The notes beneath the pieces were generated by a model that was given only the letters and a program-made list of their open reading frames with translations, did no database searches and was not told the DNA's origin. The position numbers and the translations under genes are program-made. Of a DNA stretch of 64,000 nucleotides, positions 24,787 to 35,030 are shown one piece after another; the first letter of the stretch is position 1, and each line of letters starts with the position of its first letter. Source of the stretch: Planctomycetota bacterium (lineage in GTDB: Bacteria; Planctomycetota; Planctomycetia; Pirellulales; Pirellulaceae); contig JABAAE010000003.1 in the NCBI GenBank assembly GCA_014238905.1, forward strand, positions 1-64,000. The letters run 5' to 3'.

Positions 24787-25422
24787 TTACTTTTGGGTTT
24801 GGGTCTCACTTGGCGGTGGCAAATAGAGACCCTTCTGGTGAATATACTGTTCCACAGCACGGGGCGTTTGGTAGCGAATGCTCTGCTTTGATGAGATGGA
24901 TTCACGAATGCCGGAACTACTCAGTTCAATCTGATAAGACTGAAACGAGTGCCTTTTTATTTCCGCCAATCCCTCCGCCGAAACGAATTTAGCAAATAAT
25001 CCGTAATCAATCCGAGAGACCGGTGGACGGCAGATCACCACTGGAGTTGCCAATTCACAGATCAATTCCGGATCTTTCCAGGTATGAAACTCCAAAAGTG
25101 AATCGGCTCCCATTAACAAGAAGAGTCGCTGTTCAGGAAACTTACGGTGGATAACCCGCAACGTATCCACCGTGTAGCTGACACCACCTCGATCAATTTC
25201 ACAGGTGTCCACAAAAAAATCCGGGTTTCCTGCGGTGGCAAATTTCAACATTTCCACGCGAATGGCATCACGGCTGAGCTGATGGTCTTTTTTATGCGGG
25301 GGAACGGCCGCGGGAATGAACCGGATTGAATCCAGTTTAGCCGACTGCAAAGCCTGCTGCGCCAGCAGTAAATGGCCGTAATGAACAGGATCAAACGAGC
25401 CGCCAAAAATGCCAATGTTCAT
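24787..25422 (-). CDS. nadD: Nicotinate-nucleotide adenylyltransferase
   Basis: Transfers AMP from ATP to nicotinate mononucleotide in NAD synthesis. GIFGGSFDPVHYGHLLLAQ (residues 4-22) is the GSFDPxHxGH nucleotidyltransferase motif; FIPAAVPPHKK follows at about 36-46, LLMGADSLLEFHTWKD (about 103-118) is the substrate loop, and SSSGIRESISS (about 170) is the ISSTxIR motif. Length 211 is usual. Convergent with the secretin gene across 45 bases and divergent from priA. Confidence 0.94.
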   Translation of the reverse strand: MNIGIFGGSFDPVHYGHLLLAQQALQSAKLDSIRFIPAAVPPHKKDHQLSRDAIRVEMLKFATAGNPDFFVDTCEIDRGGVSYTVDTLRVIHRKFPEQRLFLLMGADSLLEFHTWKDPELICELATPVVICRPPVSRIDYGLFAKFVSAEGLAEIKRHSFQSYQIELSSSGIRESISSKQSIRYQTPRAVEQYIHQKGLYLPPPSETQTQK

Positions 25423-25558
25423 ATCTTTTCATTTCGCCTTTACAGGAAAAGCCTTTGCAGAGAATCAAAAATGAAAAACCGACGCCCCAACACAGAGAAA
25501 TGAACTCTGGATTCTGGTACCTTGGGAATTTTCCGATCCTGCTAATAAATCCATCCGG

Positions 25559-27856
25559 ATGGACGCACAGCAAAATTTATTCAATACCGATCCGGAACCG
25601 TGGATTCTGGATGACCTCGATGACTTTCGAACGGCCTCCATTGTTTTTGCCGAGGCTCCCTTTGGACCGTACGAATATATCATTCCACCAGAGATGGCGT
25701 CGAGTGTGCTTAAAGGCGTCCGAGTTCAGGTGCCCCTAGGTAGAGGATCCCGCAAGGTCAACGGTTATTGCGTCGAAATTGACAATGGTCAGAAAAAACC
25801 ACGGTCATTCGATCGTTCACGCCTGAAACCAATCGCCAATGTGATTGACGAAAAACCAATTATATCCGGTTCACTACTGGATTTGGCAGGTTGGATTTCG
25901 GAGTATTATCTCTGCCCTCTGGGGACGGTGATCGAAACCATTGTCCCAGCCGGCGTGCGTTCCAAAGCGGGAACCCGCAACGTGGTTTACCTGACGGTCC
26001 CCAACCAGGTTGTCGCCAAACTCACCCAGCTGCAATTACCCAAAAAGCAAGCGCAGGCCCTTAGAATTATCGCCGCTAGTCCCAAGGCGCTTTCCATCGA
26101 TCAGGCTGCGGAATTGGCAGGATGCAGTACTGCTCCTCTCAAGGCTTTGTGCGAAAAAAACCTGGTAACCGTTCATCGCGAACGGGTTCATCAAAATGAT
26201 CACAACCTCACGGGAAAGGCCATCGAGGACGACCTTGCATTAAACCCGGCTCAGGCGGATGCTCTTGCGAAAATCACACAAGTCATCCATGCCCAACAAA
26301 CCGAAACCATCGTATTGCACGGGATCACCGGAAGCGGAAAAACCGAAGTTTATATTCGTGCAATTCAGGAAGTCATTCGTCATCGTAAGCAAGCGATAGT
26401 TTTGGTTCCAGAAATCAGCCTGACACCCCAAACCAAACAACGATTCCGAGCCAGATTCGAACGGGTGGCGGTTTTGCATTCACACCTGACACCATCGGAA
26501 AGACATTGGCATTGGCAGCAAATAGCCAGCGGGCAGATTGACGTGGTGGTGGGAGCTCGTAGTGCAGTTTTCGCACCGTTACCCCAACTGGGAATGATCG
26601 TCATTGACGAGGAGCATGACGGTTCGTTTAAGCAGGACAAAGCACCTCGGTATCATGCCCGGGAGGTGGCCAGAAAACGAGCGGAGCTGTCACAAACGCC
26701 GTTGATTCTCGGTTCGGCAACGCCAGCGCTGGAAACCTACCAGAAAGCAATTTCCGGGGAATTCAAGCTCGCTCGCTTACCCAAGCGCGCTCTAGACCGC
26801 CCCCTTCCGGACGTCGCGGCGATCGATTTGCGGGGAGAATTTGCAAGCAAAACCAGTCGCGGAGGCATTGGCCGGCAACTTCACGCGGCAATGCGCCAAG
26901 CACTGGAAGATCAGGGACAGGTCCTACTGCTTTTGAATCGGCGTGGATTTGCAACGAGTATCCAATGTCCTTCCTGCGGGCATGTCGTGGAATGCCCCAA
27001 TTGCGATATCGCTTTGACACATCATCAGGACACCAATCGGTCCGTGTGTCACTATTGTGATCATACGATTCTATCACCAACCCATTGCATTCAATGTGAT
27101 TTTGAGGGCATCCGATTTGCAGGCTTGGGAACCCAAAAACTGGAGGCGGAAATAAACAGCCGGTTTCCGGCGTATTCGTGTTTACGGATGGATAGCGATA
27201 CGATGCAGAAACATGGTAGCCATGAGGAAGCCTTGGATCGTTTTCGAGAGGGTGAAATTAGGATATTGCTGGGAACCCAGATGATTGCCAAGGGTCTGGA
27301 TTTCCCTAACGTCACTTTGGTCGGTGTCATCAATGCCGACACAGCGTTGCATTTGCCAGACTTCCGAGCAGCAGAACGAACGTTTTGCCTGGTAACCCAG
27401 GTGGCAGGCCGAACCGGCCGGGGCGACAAAGGAGGCAGGGTGCTGGTCCAGACATTCAACCCCGAAAACCCAACTATCGATGCAGCACTAGGACATGACT
27501 TTGAAAGATTTGCGGCCTTGGAAATACCGCAAAGGGAACAATTCGGCTACCCGCCATTCCGCCAACTGGCAAGAATTGTAATCCGGGGTGAAAGTGAAAA
27601 ACAGGTCGAGGCCTTTGCCCGGCAAATCGGTGATCGATTGGAAGAACATATCGAAAAAGACCAATTGGATGTCACCGTTTTGGGACCGGCGGCAGCACCC
27701 ATTACCAAATTAAGAGGGAAATACCGATTTCATCTGTTCCTCAATAGCTTGCACGGATCGTTGTTAAGATCGGTGATAAAAAAGATGACAGACCAAATAA
27801 AAACGCCCGATGACATGCAGTGGATCGTCGACATTGATCCACTGGACATGCTGTAA
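25559..27856 (+). CDS. priA: Primosomal protein N' (replication restart helicase PriA)
   Basis: A superfamily 2, 3'-to-5' DNA helicase that reloads the replisome at stalled forks. The N-terminal 3'-end binding and winged-helix domains occupy about residues 25-225. GITGSGKTEVYIR (about 256) is Walker A, VIDEEHDGSFKQ (about 346) the DEEH motif, and helicase C motifs follow at about 570-640 (GTQMIAKGLDFPNVTLVGV, VAGRTGRG). Four CxxC pairs between about 475 and 520 (CPSCGH, CPNCD, CHYCD, CIQCD) bind two zinc ions. Length 765 against about 730 in E. coli. Divergent from nadD. Confidence 0.95.
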   Translation: MDAQQNLFNTDPEPWILDDLDDFRTASIVFAEAPFGPYEYIIPPEMASSVLKGVRVQVPLGRGSRKVNGYCVEIDNGQKKPRSFDRSRLKPIANVIDEKPIISGSLLDLAGWISEYYLCPLGTVIETIVPAGVRSKAGTRNVVYLTVPNQVVAKLTQLQLPKKQAQALRIIAASPKALSIDQAAELAGCSTAPLKALCEKNLVTVHRERVHQNDHNLTGKAIEDDLALNPAQADALAKITQVIHAQQTETIVLHGITGSGKTEVYIRAIQEVIRHRKQAIVLVPEISLTPQTKQRFRARFERVAVLHSHLTPSERHWHWQQIASGQIDVVVGARSAVFAPLPQLGMIVIDEEHDGSFKQDKAPRYHAREVARKRAELSQTPLILGSATPALETYQKAISGEFKLARLPKRALDRPLPDVAAIDLRGEFASKTSRGGIGRQLHAAMRQALEDQGQVLLLLNRRGFATSIQCPSCGHVVECPNCDIALTHHQDTNRSVCHYCDHTILSPTHCIQCDFEGIRFAGLGTQKLEAEINSRFPAYSCLRMDSDTMQKHGSHEEALDRFREGEIRILLGTQMIAKGLDFPNVTLVGVINADTALHLPDFRAAERTFCLVTQVAGRTGRGDKGGRVLVQTFNPENPTIDAALGHDFERFAALEIPQREQFGYPPFRQLARIVIRGESEKQVEAFARQIGDRLEEHIEKDQLDVTVLGPAAAPITKLRGKYRFHLFLNSLHGSLLRSVIKKMTDQIKTPDDMQWIVDIDPLDML

Positions 27857-28215
27857 CGGTTGTCACGCCCATAACGCCAATCTGTCTCCGAAAACGTCGG
27901 AAAACGTTCATTCTTCCAGATTCCCAAGGTATTGCCCGGGGAATTCCCAAAAAAATATTTAATGAAAAGGCTGGGCGATCCGAGCTGAATTCTTTGACCC
28001 CTAAGCGATTGCATACTATTTTTTTAAGGCTGCATGGCACAGAGGGGAGCTTTTTTCTTGAAAAAATCCTCTCCTCAAGGTTCATACAACACCGACGGTC
28101 AACGCAAATTTGCATTCGGCAATCGCCAGAGGCCCCAGGAAAGTTGATGAACCCGCATCCAGTACCGACTGACTGATCTGTCAGCGGTTCAGTCACCCGT
28201 GATCAGGTATGCCAA
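27857..28215. other. Intergenic region after priA
   Basis: I see no supported gene. A 151-codon minus-strand frame spans 27741-28196, but it overlaps the end of priA and shows no family features. No clear terminator was found. Confidence 0.6.
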
Positions 28216-29460
28216 GTGAATTCTGAACAGCAGGAAGACCCAGAAGACCGGTTCCATTCTCTCAATCTTCTTCTGGAAGCGATTCATAACGAGACCGACC
28301 AAGAAAGTGAAATCGCCACCGACCAACAGTCAGGGTCCCTCCATCGCGATAACGAACCAGACCAGGAAAATCCAAACCTCGAAAATCGGCTTCAAAGTTT
28401 ACTCGAGGAATTCCATATTTCCTCGGACCAGGACGAACATCAAAAACCATCAGATCCTAACCCGTCTCCCGGCAAAACATCCGCTCCTGAATCGATCATC
28501 TCCCACAAATATTCGGAATTCGATTTGGCGAAAGGACAAAAGAAACTGGTCGCTCAGAGAAAGTCCTTGCGACTTCGTTTCCGTGCCGAAAGAGCTGAAT
28601 TGCAACTGGAACGGATGAAACTGGAATACCTGCGGAAAGACTCAGAATCCAGTGAATCCAGCACCACCGATGCGAACCAGAACAAGCAAGCCAATGATCA
28701 ATCGATCGTTGAACCAGTACAACCAGACGGTGAATCCGAAAACACGACCCTGCTGAAAGCGCGATTGCGGGCCAGCGAAGAAAAAAATCTCGCCCTATTA
28801 TCGGAAATCGATGAACTGCAGAACGAGATCATCGATCTTCAGTCGCAATCACACTCAACTGATTTCGACCCTGCATTCCATGAAGGTCTTATTTCACTCA
28901 CGAGCCAACTTGAACAGACCCAGTCGAAACTCGAGGCCGCGTTACTGGAAGCCGATGGGTTTCGGAACTTAACCACGTCGATTGCCCAAGATTCGAATAC
29001 GTTGGAGGACCATAGAAAAAATCTTTGGGAGAATGTGGTGGGCGAAGCACAATCGCCATCAGACGCAACGAGTCGGTCTGTCGATTCTCTACAGGAATCG
29101 AAGGAAATAATCCGACAAAAAGACCAGCTCATAGCCGAATTGCAAAAAGCAAACAAAGAGGCAGCAGACCGGGTGATGAGCGAGGCCAGCAGTATCGCCG
29201 AACAGAAAACAGCGGAGATGTTCGATCAGGACGAAATCATCATCCAGGAGAGAAAACGTTTACAGCATCTCGAGACACAGTGGCGTGAACAAATCGGCGA
29301 AGCAGAAATCAAGATCTCCAAAGAACGAGCCAAATTGGCTCGGGACAAGACCGCTCTCGATGAACAACTCCACGAAATAAAAACGCAATTGGCAAAGCTG
29401 GAAAAATTACCCAACCCACCCCGGACCGGAAAATGGCTCGACCAACTTGGTCTGAGCTGA
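28216..29460 (+). CDS. Coiled-coil protein of unknown function
   Basis: 414 residues, strongly charged, rich in Glu, Gln, Lys and Ser, with no signal peptide or membrane segment. Long heptad-like stretches cover about 90-145 (a KLVAQRKSLRLRFRAERAELQLERMKL-type helix), 175-250 (LRASEEKNLALLSEIDELQ) and 290-400 (QKDQLIAELQKANKEAADRV). The first 90 residues look disordered. The tail ends in PRTGKWLDQLGLS. I do not recognise the family. The start is GTG with CAGG about eight bases upstream. A cytoplasmic structural or scaffold role is possible. It ends 43 bases before a convergent propeller gene. Confidence 0.75.
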   Translation: MNSEQQEDPEDRFHSLNLLLEAIHNETDQESEIATDQQSGSLHRDNEPDQENPNLENRLQSLLEEFHISSDQDEHQKPSDPNPSPGKTSAPESIISHKYSEFDLAKGQKKLVAQRKSLRLRFRAERAELQLERMKLEYLRKDSESSESSTTDANQNKQANDQSIVEPVQPDGESENTTLLKARLRASEEKNLALLSEIDELQNEIIDLQSQSHSTDFDPAFHEGLISLTSQLEQTQSKLEAALLEADGFRNLTTSIAQDSNTLEDHRKNLWENVVGEAQSPSDATSRSVDSLQESKEIIRQKDQLIAELQKANKEAADRVMSEASSIAEQKTAEMFDQDEIIIQERKRLQHLETQWREQIGEAEIKISKERAKLARDKTALDEQLHEIKTQLAKLEKLPNPPRTGKWLDQLGLS

Positions 29461-29502
29461 CATCAACTGCCAAACGGCAGAAAACTTTGATCCCCGCTCG
29501 CT

Positions 29503-30876
29503 CTATCGATTGCGACTGTCCATCTCGGCAATGCAGTACAAGGAGTTCCGACCACGGAGCAAGATTTCTTTGCCTACCAGCACAGGTGAAGCATCAAATT
29601 TGTCGTCAAGTTGGTTGACAGCCAGTTGCCGAAACTCTCTTCCCGAAGCCATGACAAGTGTCGTCCCAGCGCGGTCCACAAAAAACATTTTTCCGCCTGC
29701 TCCTGTTGGTGAGGCATACATATTTCGGATGCCGGGAAGCCGCTGCCGTTGGTAGACGATCTTTCCGGTATTGGCTTCGACGCATGTTAAAATGTTGTTA
29801 TTGCTCTTGTTAAAGTAAAGCAATCCGTCGTAAAGAATCGGCGACGGAACATAGGGTGTCCCGTCGGTCAGTTTCCAGCTCACCGAATCGGTATTGGAAA
29901 CATCTCCCTTGGAATCCAACTTGATCGCCATCGCAACATTGCCCCGATAGCCACTCATGCAATAGACGTGGTTCTGGTCAACGATGGGACAGGGGGTCAC
30001 ATTCATAACCTGGCCACCACACTCCCAAAACAGTTTGCCTGTTTTCAATTCATAGCTTCGCACCCGTTGGTTTCCGTTGGTGATCAGCTGATTGCGTCCA
30101 TCTTTATTGACGACCACTGGAGTCGACCAACAACTCGGCTCCTCTCTGTTCTTTTCCCAAATGGTCCGACCGTTACCTGCATCGAGCACCGTTATGGCAC
30201 TACGAACTTCGTTATCACGGACGACAATCAAATGGTCATCGGCAACCGTTAATGAAGCTCCCTCTCCAAAGTTATTGCGAGTCTTGACCTTCCCCAAATC
30301 CCTTTTCCACTTCAATTCACCGAGAAACGAATAGCAATAGAATCCTTGAGATCCAAAGGAAACAAACAACTGTTGGCCGTCGGTCGTTGGTGAGGCTGAG
30401 GCAAAGTTGTTATCGGGATGCCTCCCTTCGCTGGGAACTGCTTCGACGGCCACCTTTTCCCAAAGCAATTTTCCGGAGCTTCGATCAACACAAAATACAA
30501 CAAACTGGTAAAAGGCGTTGGGTGCCTTGATATTGAAGAAACCATTCCGTGGCTGATCTTCCGGGGCGGGCAGATCAGGATCCACCCGTTCGGTCTTGAT
30601 AGCGGACGTGAAAAAGACTCGGTTATTCCAAACAATCGGGGTCGAACTGCCAACCCCTTCGATATCGAATTTCCATTTTATGTTTTTGGTTTCCGACCAT
30701 TCCGTCGGCGGTTCTGCTGTGGATGAAACACCGCTGGCACTGGGCCCTCGAAATTGATGCCAATTGGTACTGAAATCACCTTCGTCTTTAACGGCAATCA
30801 CTTGCTCGTCAAAACCAAAAACTCCGCTTGAAACAAGCAAAATCAACGATGCTAAATGACCAAATCTCTTTTTCAT
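29503..30876 (-). CDS. Secreted PQQ-like beta-propeller repeat protein
   Basis: 457 residues. A signal peptide (about 1-24, KKRFGHLASLILLVSSGVFGF) is followed by the NWHQFRGPSASGVS block typical of planctomycete PQQ-repeat proteins. Propeller blades carry the repeated Gly-x-x-hh-W pattern: SGKLLWEKV, LGELKWKRD, NGRTIWEKN, TGKLFWECG and NTGKIVYQR. No catalytic residues of PQQ alcohol dehydrogenases are evident, so it is better viewed as a BamB-like or ligand-binding propeller in the periplasm. The partner is unknown. It is monocistronic and convergent with the coiled-coil gene. Confidence 0.85.
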   Translation of the reverse strand: MKKRFGHLASLILLVSSGVFGFDEQVIAVKDEGDFSTNWHQFRGPSASGVSSTAEPPTEWSETKNIKWKFDIEGVGSSTPIVWNNRVFFTSAIKTERVDPDLPAPEDQPRNGFFNIKAPNAFYQFVVFCVDRSSGKLLWEKVAVEAVPSEGRHPDNNFASASPTTDGQQLFVSFGSQGFYCYSFLGELKWKRDLGKVKTRNNFGEGASLTVADDHLIVVRDNEVRSAITVLDAGNGRTIWEKNREEPSCWSTPVVVNKDGRNQLITNGNQRVRSYELKTGKLFWECGGQVMNVTPCPIVDQNHVYCMSGYRGNVAMAIKLDSKGDVSNTDSVSWKLTDGTPYVPSPILYDGLLYFNKSNNNILTCVEANTGKIVYQRQRLPGIRNMYASPTGAGGKMFFVDRAGTTLVMASGREFRQLAVNQLDDKFDASPVLVGKEILLRGRNSLYCIAEMDSRNR

Positions 30877-31038
30877 GACAAATCACCAAGAACAAAAAAA
30901 CGATACCCGGCAGGGGCTAAAGACAACCCCTGTAATGACTTCTCTAAAGTTATACATTGCCAAGCATGCCATGTCGTCAACGACTCAATTTCAACGAGAA
31001 AGAACCCGTGTCAGAATAAATCTTGGCAGTGCATTCGC

Positions 31039-31428
31039 TTATTCGTTTAATGACTCCGATGGGACGGCACAGGTGATCGGTTTGTCCTCAAAGTCGTTGG
31101 GAACCAGGCAGAGAAACTTCATCGGCGCATCGCCCGAATTTCGAAATTGATGCACATCATCCGGGGCGACAAAGACAACATCCCCTTTGGCAATGGCGTG
31201 CTGCCCGGTCTTTTCGACGACAAACCCACTACCCTCCAGTACGTAAACTTCATGTTCATAGGGGTGACTGTGCAAGGGAGTATGCCCCTGAGGGGCAACT
31301 TCAAATTGTCTCATTGCGAAATTCGGCGCTCCGTCCTTCTTGGTAACCAGCTGGCGTACCGAGCAGCCTTGGGCTCCTTCCATCTCCACAGCAGATTTCT
31401 CAACAGTCTCACAGTTTCGTACTTTCAT
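31039..31428 (-). CDS. Cupin domain protein
   Basis: A single-domain cupin of about 129 residues. GHTPLHSHPYEHEVYVLEGSG (about 55-75) supplies the HxHx4ExxxxxG motif 1 and VFVAPDDVHQFRN (about 90-102) motif 2 with its His, so a metal site is intact. Substrate unknown; small cupins of this type are isomerases, sugar-binding regulators or dioxygenases. The start is the ATG at 31428; the longer frame upstream is not supported. A 14-bp duplication directly before the start creates a five-codon upstream frame whose TGA overlaps the start codon. Confidence 0.8.
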   Translation of the reverse strand: MKVRNCETVEKSAVEMEGAQGCSVRQLVTKKDGAPNFAMRQFEVAPQGHTPLHSHPYEHEVYVLEGSGFVVEKTGQHAIAKGDVVFVAPDDVHQFRNSGDAPMKFLCLVPNDFEDKPITCAVPSESLNE

Positions 31429-31829
31429 TGCTTTGCTTTCATTGCTTTGCTTGGGGTCTATTCGTGCCGGCTTCGGACGATCGTATCCCTCATCCAGGAC
31501 TTGCCATCCAGTTCCCGATAGAACGGCCGTTTTTGTCGGCGACCAGAACCACCCTTTTTCCAAAAGATGACGGGAGATCGTGCCTGAGAGTCTTGATATC
31601 GATTCCATGGCAGCACCGCCGGAAACTGGTTTTTAAGGTAAATCCTTGGCGTCTGCTAGCATTCCGCCTGTTAAACTCTGCGAATTAAATCAATTATATG
31701 GGAATTTCTAATGGTTACGAATAACCGAAGTCGATGCAATCTATGACGTGTTCTTGTTGCACCGGTGGTGTAATGATTACGGAGAAGATTTGACAGTCGG
31801 GCGTGGGGACAACGCCTCAGGAGACTTCG

Positions 31830-34800
31830 ATGAAAGCGTTTTTGAAATTGTTAACGATCGGAATCCTTGCATTGGCACCGGCTCAAGTGAGCCATGCTCA
31901 GGGGATTTTAGGCACCGTCGATCCAATTACTAATAATGTGCCGACGGCCGCACCATTTTCAGGCAGCCTGAATACTGATAACTGGCTTCCCGGGAGGATG
32001 TGGTTTGAAGTCAATCTGGCGGATAATGGTCTCGGCTATCGAGGCTCATTCGCAACGATTGGCGGAAAATCCAGGCTTTTCCAGGACGCTATGGATGGGC
32101 GATGGCTTGGCGAAGCCAACCTGAACCTGGGCTTGGATACCGGAGGGTTCTTCTACAACCTCGGTATCGAACGGGCCTTTTCCATCGATGCGGCCGGAGC
32201 AGACTTTGTCATGGGTGCCTGGTTCGATTCTGACAATGATGAACAGGGTGGGTTCGGACATACTCTCAATCAAATGGGAGCAAGTGCAGCACTGAAAACC
32301 AAAATGTTTGATATCACCGGAAACGGCTACATTCCTGTTGGCACTACTGATCACCGACTCGAGGGTATCAACGGAAGTATGTTCCTTAATCACAACGTCG
32401 TGTTGCAGCCAGGAATCGATTCTGCCTTACAAGGATTCGACGTTACGCTGAGTGTACGGCCGACAAGGTTGGCAATGTACGGCGGTTCATTTCAACTTGG
32501 TGGATACCAGTATTCCTCCGGGTCGGTTCCAAATTTTAACGGTATCCGACTTGGCACCTCTTTCCAGGCCTTCCGGGCCATGACCGTTGGTGGCGAAGTC
32601 ACCTATGATGATCGATTTGATACAACCGGCGTGGTTCAACTCGGCTGGGCATTCGGCGGTGCCGGTGGCAATCAGGATTTTGGAACCACAGGAACGGATC
32701 TGGAAAAAGCCCGACGTCAAGCTCATGTTGCACGATTTACGCAGGACCTGATTCTGGCCGTCAACCCGGTCACAGGCCTTCCCTATAATGTTCAGCACGT
32801 CGACAACTCTGTCGTTCCCGGTGGCGACGGTACCTTTGAGTCCCGCTTTGACACACTTGCCGGGGCAGAGGCCATCGCCGCAGCTGATGATATTGTCTTC
32901 ATACACAACGGTGACGATACCACGCGAAATCTAACCACCGGTATCGCTTTAAAAGACCGGCAACAGTTGTTGGGTGACGGTCTGCAGCATGTCATTCAAA
33001 CTCAATTCGGGTCATTTGCCTTGTTCAATGATCTCGATGGTCAACGAGCCACCATTACAAACGACGGCGGAGCCGCGGTCACTCTGGCTGATGGAAACAC
33101 CGTCCGCGGTCTGATCATCGACGGTTCGGGGGTCACCATGACCGCCGGTATTACCGGAACAGGGGTATCAGCGACCAGTACAGGACCGCTGGGAGACATC
33201 ACATTGGGATTGATTGACGACAACATCGTTCGAAGGGCGCAATTGAACGGTATTGATCTAAATTCTATTGAGGGCGATTGGACATTGGTCAACAACACGG
33301 TGAATCGATCGGGACAGGACGGTATCTCAATCTCCGGTGCCAGCGACGCCACCAGCCAATTTGTATTCCAGGATAATACGATCACTTCCAATGTTCGTGA
33401 CGGTATCCATATGGAAAACTATGACGGACGCAACTTCATTTTCGAAGACAACATTACCAACACCAACGGTCGACACGGCATCGGGCTGGAAAATTTCACA
33501 GGAGCCAGAGGGAACTACGCTTTCCTTCGACCGACTGCCCGCTCCAATATCAGTGCCGGTATCTCGGTTGACAACGCGGTTGGCAGGATCGATTTCCTCG
33601 ACGTACGAATCACCAACAACCTGGCCAGTGGTATCCGACTTAAGGACATCACCCATGTACTCGCCTCTGACCAGATCGTGATCGGTCTTCAGGATGACCT
33701 GGTCAACGTCATCCGTGGAAACGGTGTCGGTGCGGGAGCTGGAATCTCCACTGAACAGAATTCCGGTACCATGGATTTGTTTGTCCAGGATACCAGGTTG
33801 GTTGCCAACGGCGTTGGATTCCAATCTGACTCGAGGGGCTTCGGTACACTCATCAACACGACCATCACCAATAGCGGCCAAATCAGCGACAATCTTGGAG
33901 ATGGCATTCGAATACTGGCCTCCAACGGTGCCACCAATAACTTCACGCTCACTCAAACCACTGGCGTTCCACTTCGGATGCTCAACAACGGTGCAGCTGG
34001 GGGTAATGGAATTACCATGTTGGCACAGGGTAATGGCCTGACGACATCGACCATCAACGCTGAAATCAGCAACGTCCTAATGCAAGATACAACCAACGGT
34101 AATGGTATCTTTGGGCAAACAGTTGGGGATGCGGCACTTAATTTGAACCTGCGTGACAGTTCTGTATCGAATTCCGGTTTTGACGGAATTGGGCTCGATC
34201 TCGCATCGACGTCGGCTTCGGCTGTTTCCAGAATCAACATCGACAACACCGACATTGTCGCTGCCGGTGATGATGGAATCGGTGTTGATCTGCGTCAGAA
34301 CCAACTCGCCTCAGTCATTCTCTCCGGTGAAAGCAGTGTCATCATGGCCGGTGGAGATAACGGTGTCGAGTTCATCACACGGGCAAATTCCAAGGGCAAG
34401 CTAGAGTCCTATGGAACATCCGTTGTCGGGGCTGGCGGTGGTGCAACACCTACGTCGGACGGATTTGATATCGATTCGCTTAATACATCAGACGTAGCAG
34501 TGATCATGGAAGGCAACACCGTAGTCGGCAACGGTGGCGAGGGAGTCTCCTTTGTTACTCGAGGGTTAAGCCAAGGATCACTACAGGTACAAAATGGCAA
34601 TGCCATCAACGCCAACGGAAACAACGGAGTTTACATGGTTTCCCGAGACGACTCGATCATGAATACGCTGCTGGACACCAACAATATGTCGGGCAACGGC
34701 CTAATTGCCTTGGGAGCACGGGACATCACAGCCATCAAGACCATCGGACCGTCGACGATCTGCTTGGCTATGACCAACAACAACTACACCAATCCTAGAG

Positions 34801-34967
34801 TCCTAAACAACACCGGTGCCCCAGTCGACTTCACCTTGGAGACAGCTGGATTCAATGGTCCAGGAGCCAACATAACGCTTTCTGGACCGGGCAGTATCAG
34901 CAATGCAGCCTTTGGAACGGTTTGCCAACCAGCCATCGACACCCACTTGCTATCATTTGGATTCTAA
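31830..34967 (+). CDS. Inverse-autotransporter-like beta-barrel with parallel beta-helix passenger
   Basis: 1045 residues. A clean signal peptide (MKAFLKLLTIGILALAPAQVSHAQG) starts at the ATG at 31830 with AGGAG six bases upstream. Residues of about 35-290 alternate short beta strands and turns (LGYRGSFATIGGKSRLF, NLNLGLDTGGFFYNLGIERAF, GASAALKTKMFDITGNGYIPVG), resembling the N-terminal barrel of intimin/invasin-type proteins. After a linker near 300-380 a right-handed beta-helix runs to the end, with many Asn/Asp-Gly-Ile turns (NRSGQDGISISG, NVRDGIHMEN, NLGDGIRI). The passenger would be displayed on the cell surface. No catalytic site is evident, so adhesion or structural roles are as likely as a lyase. 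Followed by a strong terminator. Confidence 0.8.
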   Translation: MKAFLKLLTIGILALAPAQVSHAQGILGTVDPITNNVPTAAPFSGSLNTDNWLPGRMWFEVNLADNGLGYRGSFATIGGKSRLFQDAMDGRWLGEANLNLGLDTGGFFYNLGIERAFSIDAAGADFVMGAWFDSDNDEQGGFGHTLNQMGASAALKTKMFDITGNGYIPVGTTDHRLEGINGSMFLNHNVVLQPGIDSALQGFDVTLSVRPTRLAMYGGSFQLGGYQYSSGSVPNFNGIRLGTSFQAFRAMTVGGEVTYDDRFDTTGVVQLGWAFGGAGGNQDFGTTGTDLEKARRQAHVARFTQDLILAVNPVTGLPYNVQHVDNSVVPGGDGTFESRFDTLAGAEAIAAADDIVFIHNGDDTTRNLTTGIALKDRQQLLGDGLQHVIQTQFGSFALFNDLDGQRATITNDGGAAVTLADGNTVRGLIIDGSGVTMTAGITGTGVSATSTGPLGDITLGLIDDNIVRRAQLNGIDLNSIEGDWTLVNNTVNRSGQDGISISGASDATSQFVFQDNTITSNVRDGIHMENYDGRNFIFEDNITNTNGRHGIGLENFTGARGNYAFLRPTARSNISAGISVDNAVGRIDFLDVRITNNLASGIRLKDITHVLASDQIVIGLQDDLVNVIRGNGVGAGAGISTEQNSGTMDLFVQDTRLVANGVGFQSDSRGFGTLINTTITNSGQISDNLGDGIRILASNGATNNFTLTQTTGVPLRMLNNGAAGGNGITMLAQGNGLTTSTINAEISNVLMQDTTNGNGIFGQTVGDAALNLNLRDSSVSNSGFDGIGLDLASTSASAVSRINIDNTDIVAAGDDGIGVDLRQNQLASVILSGESSVIMAGGDNGVEFITRANSKGKLESYGTSVVGAGGGATPTSDGFDIDSLNTSDVAVIMEGNTVVGNGGEGVSFVTRGLSQGSLQVQNGNAINANGNNGVYMVSRDDSIMNTLLDTNNMSGNGLIALGARDITAIKTIGPSTICLAMTNNNYTNPRVLNNTGAPVDFTLETAGFNGPGANITLSGPGSISNAAFGTVCQPAIDTHLLSFGF

Positions 34968-34998
34968 GCTCACAATTGCAAACAATCTTTTCCGTCCG

Positions 34999-35030
34999 AA
35001 CCTGGTTGATTTTTCAACCGGGTTTTTTTT
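34999..35030 (+). terminator. Intrinsic terminator after the autotransporter-like gene
   Basis: AACCTGGTTGA and TCAACCGGGTT form an 11-bp stem with one T-G pair around a TTTT loop, followed by a run of T residues. It lies 32 bases after the stop codon. Confidence 0.9.

Noticed and set aside
27741-28196. 151-codon minus-strand frame after priA
   Set aside because: It overlaps the priA 3' end, is rich in Arg/Cys without a motif, and has no ribosome binding site; probably a shadow.
33327-33956. 209-codon minus-strand frame inside the autotransporter-like gene
   Set aside because: Mirror frame of repetitive beta-helix codons; no start signal or family.
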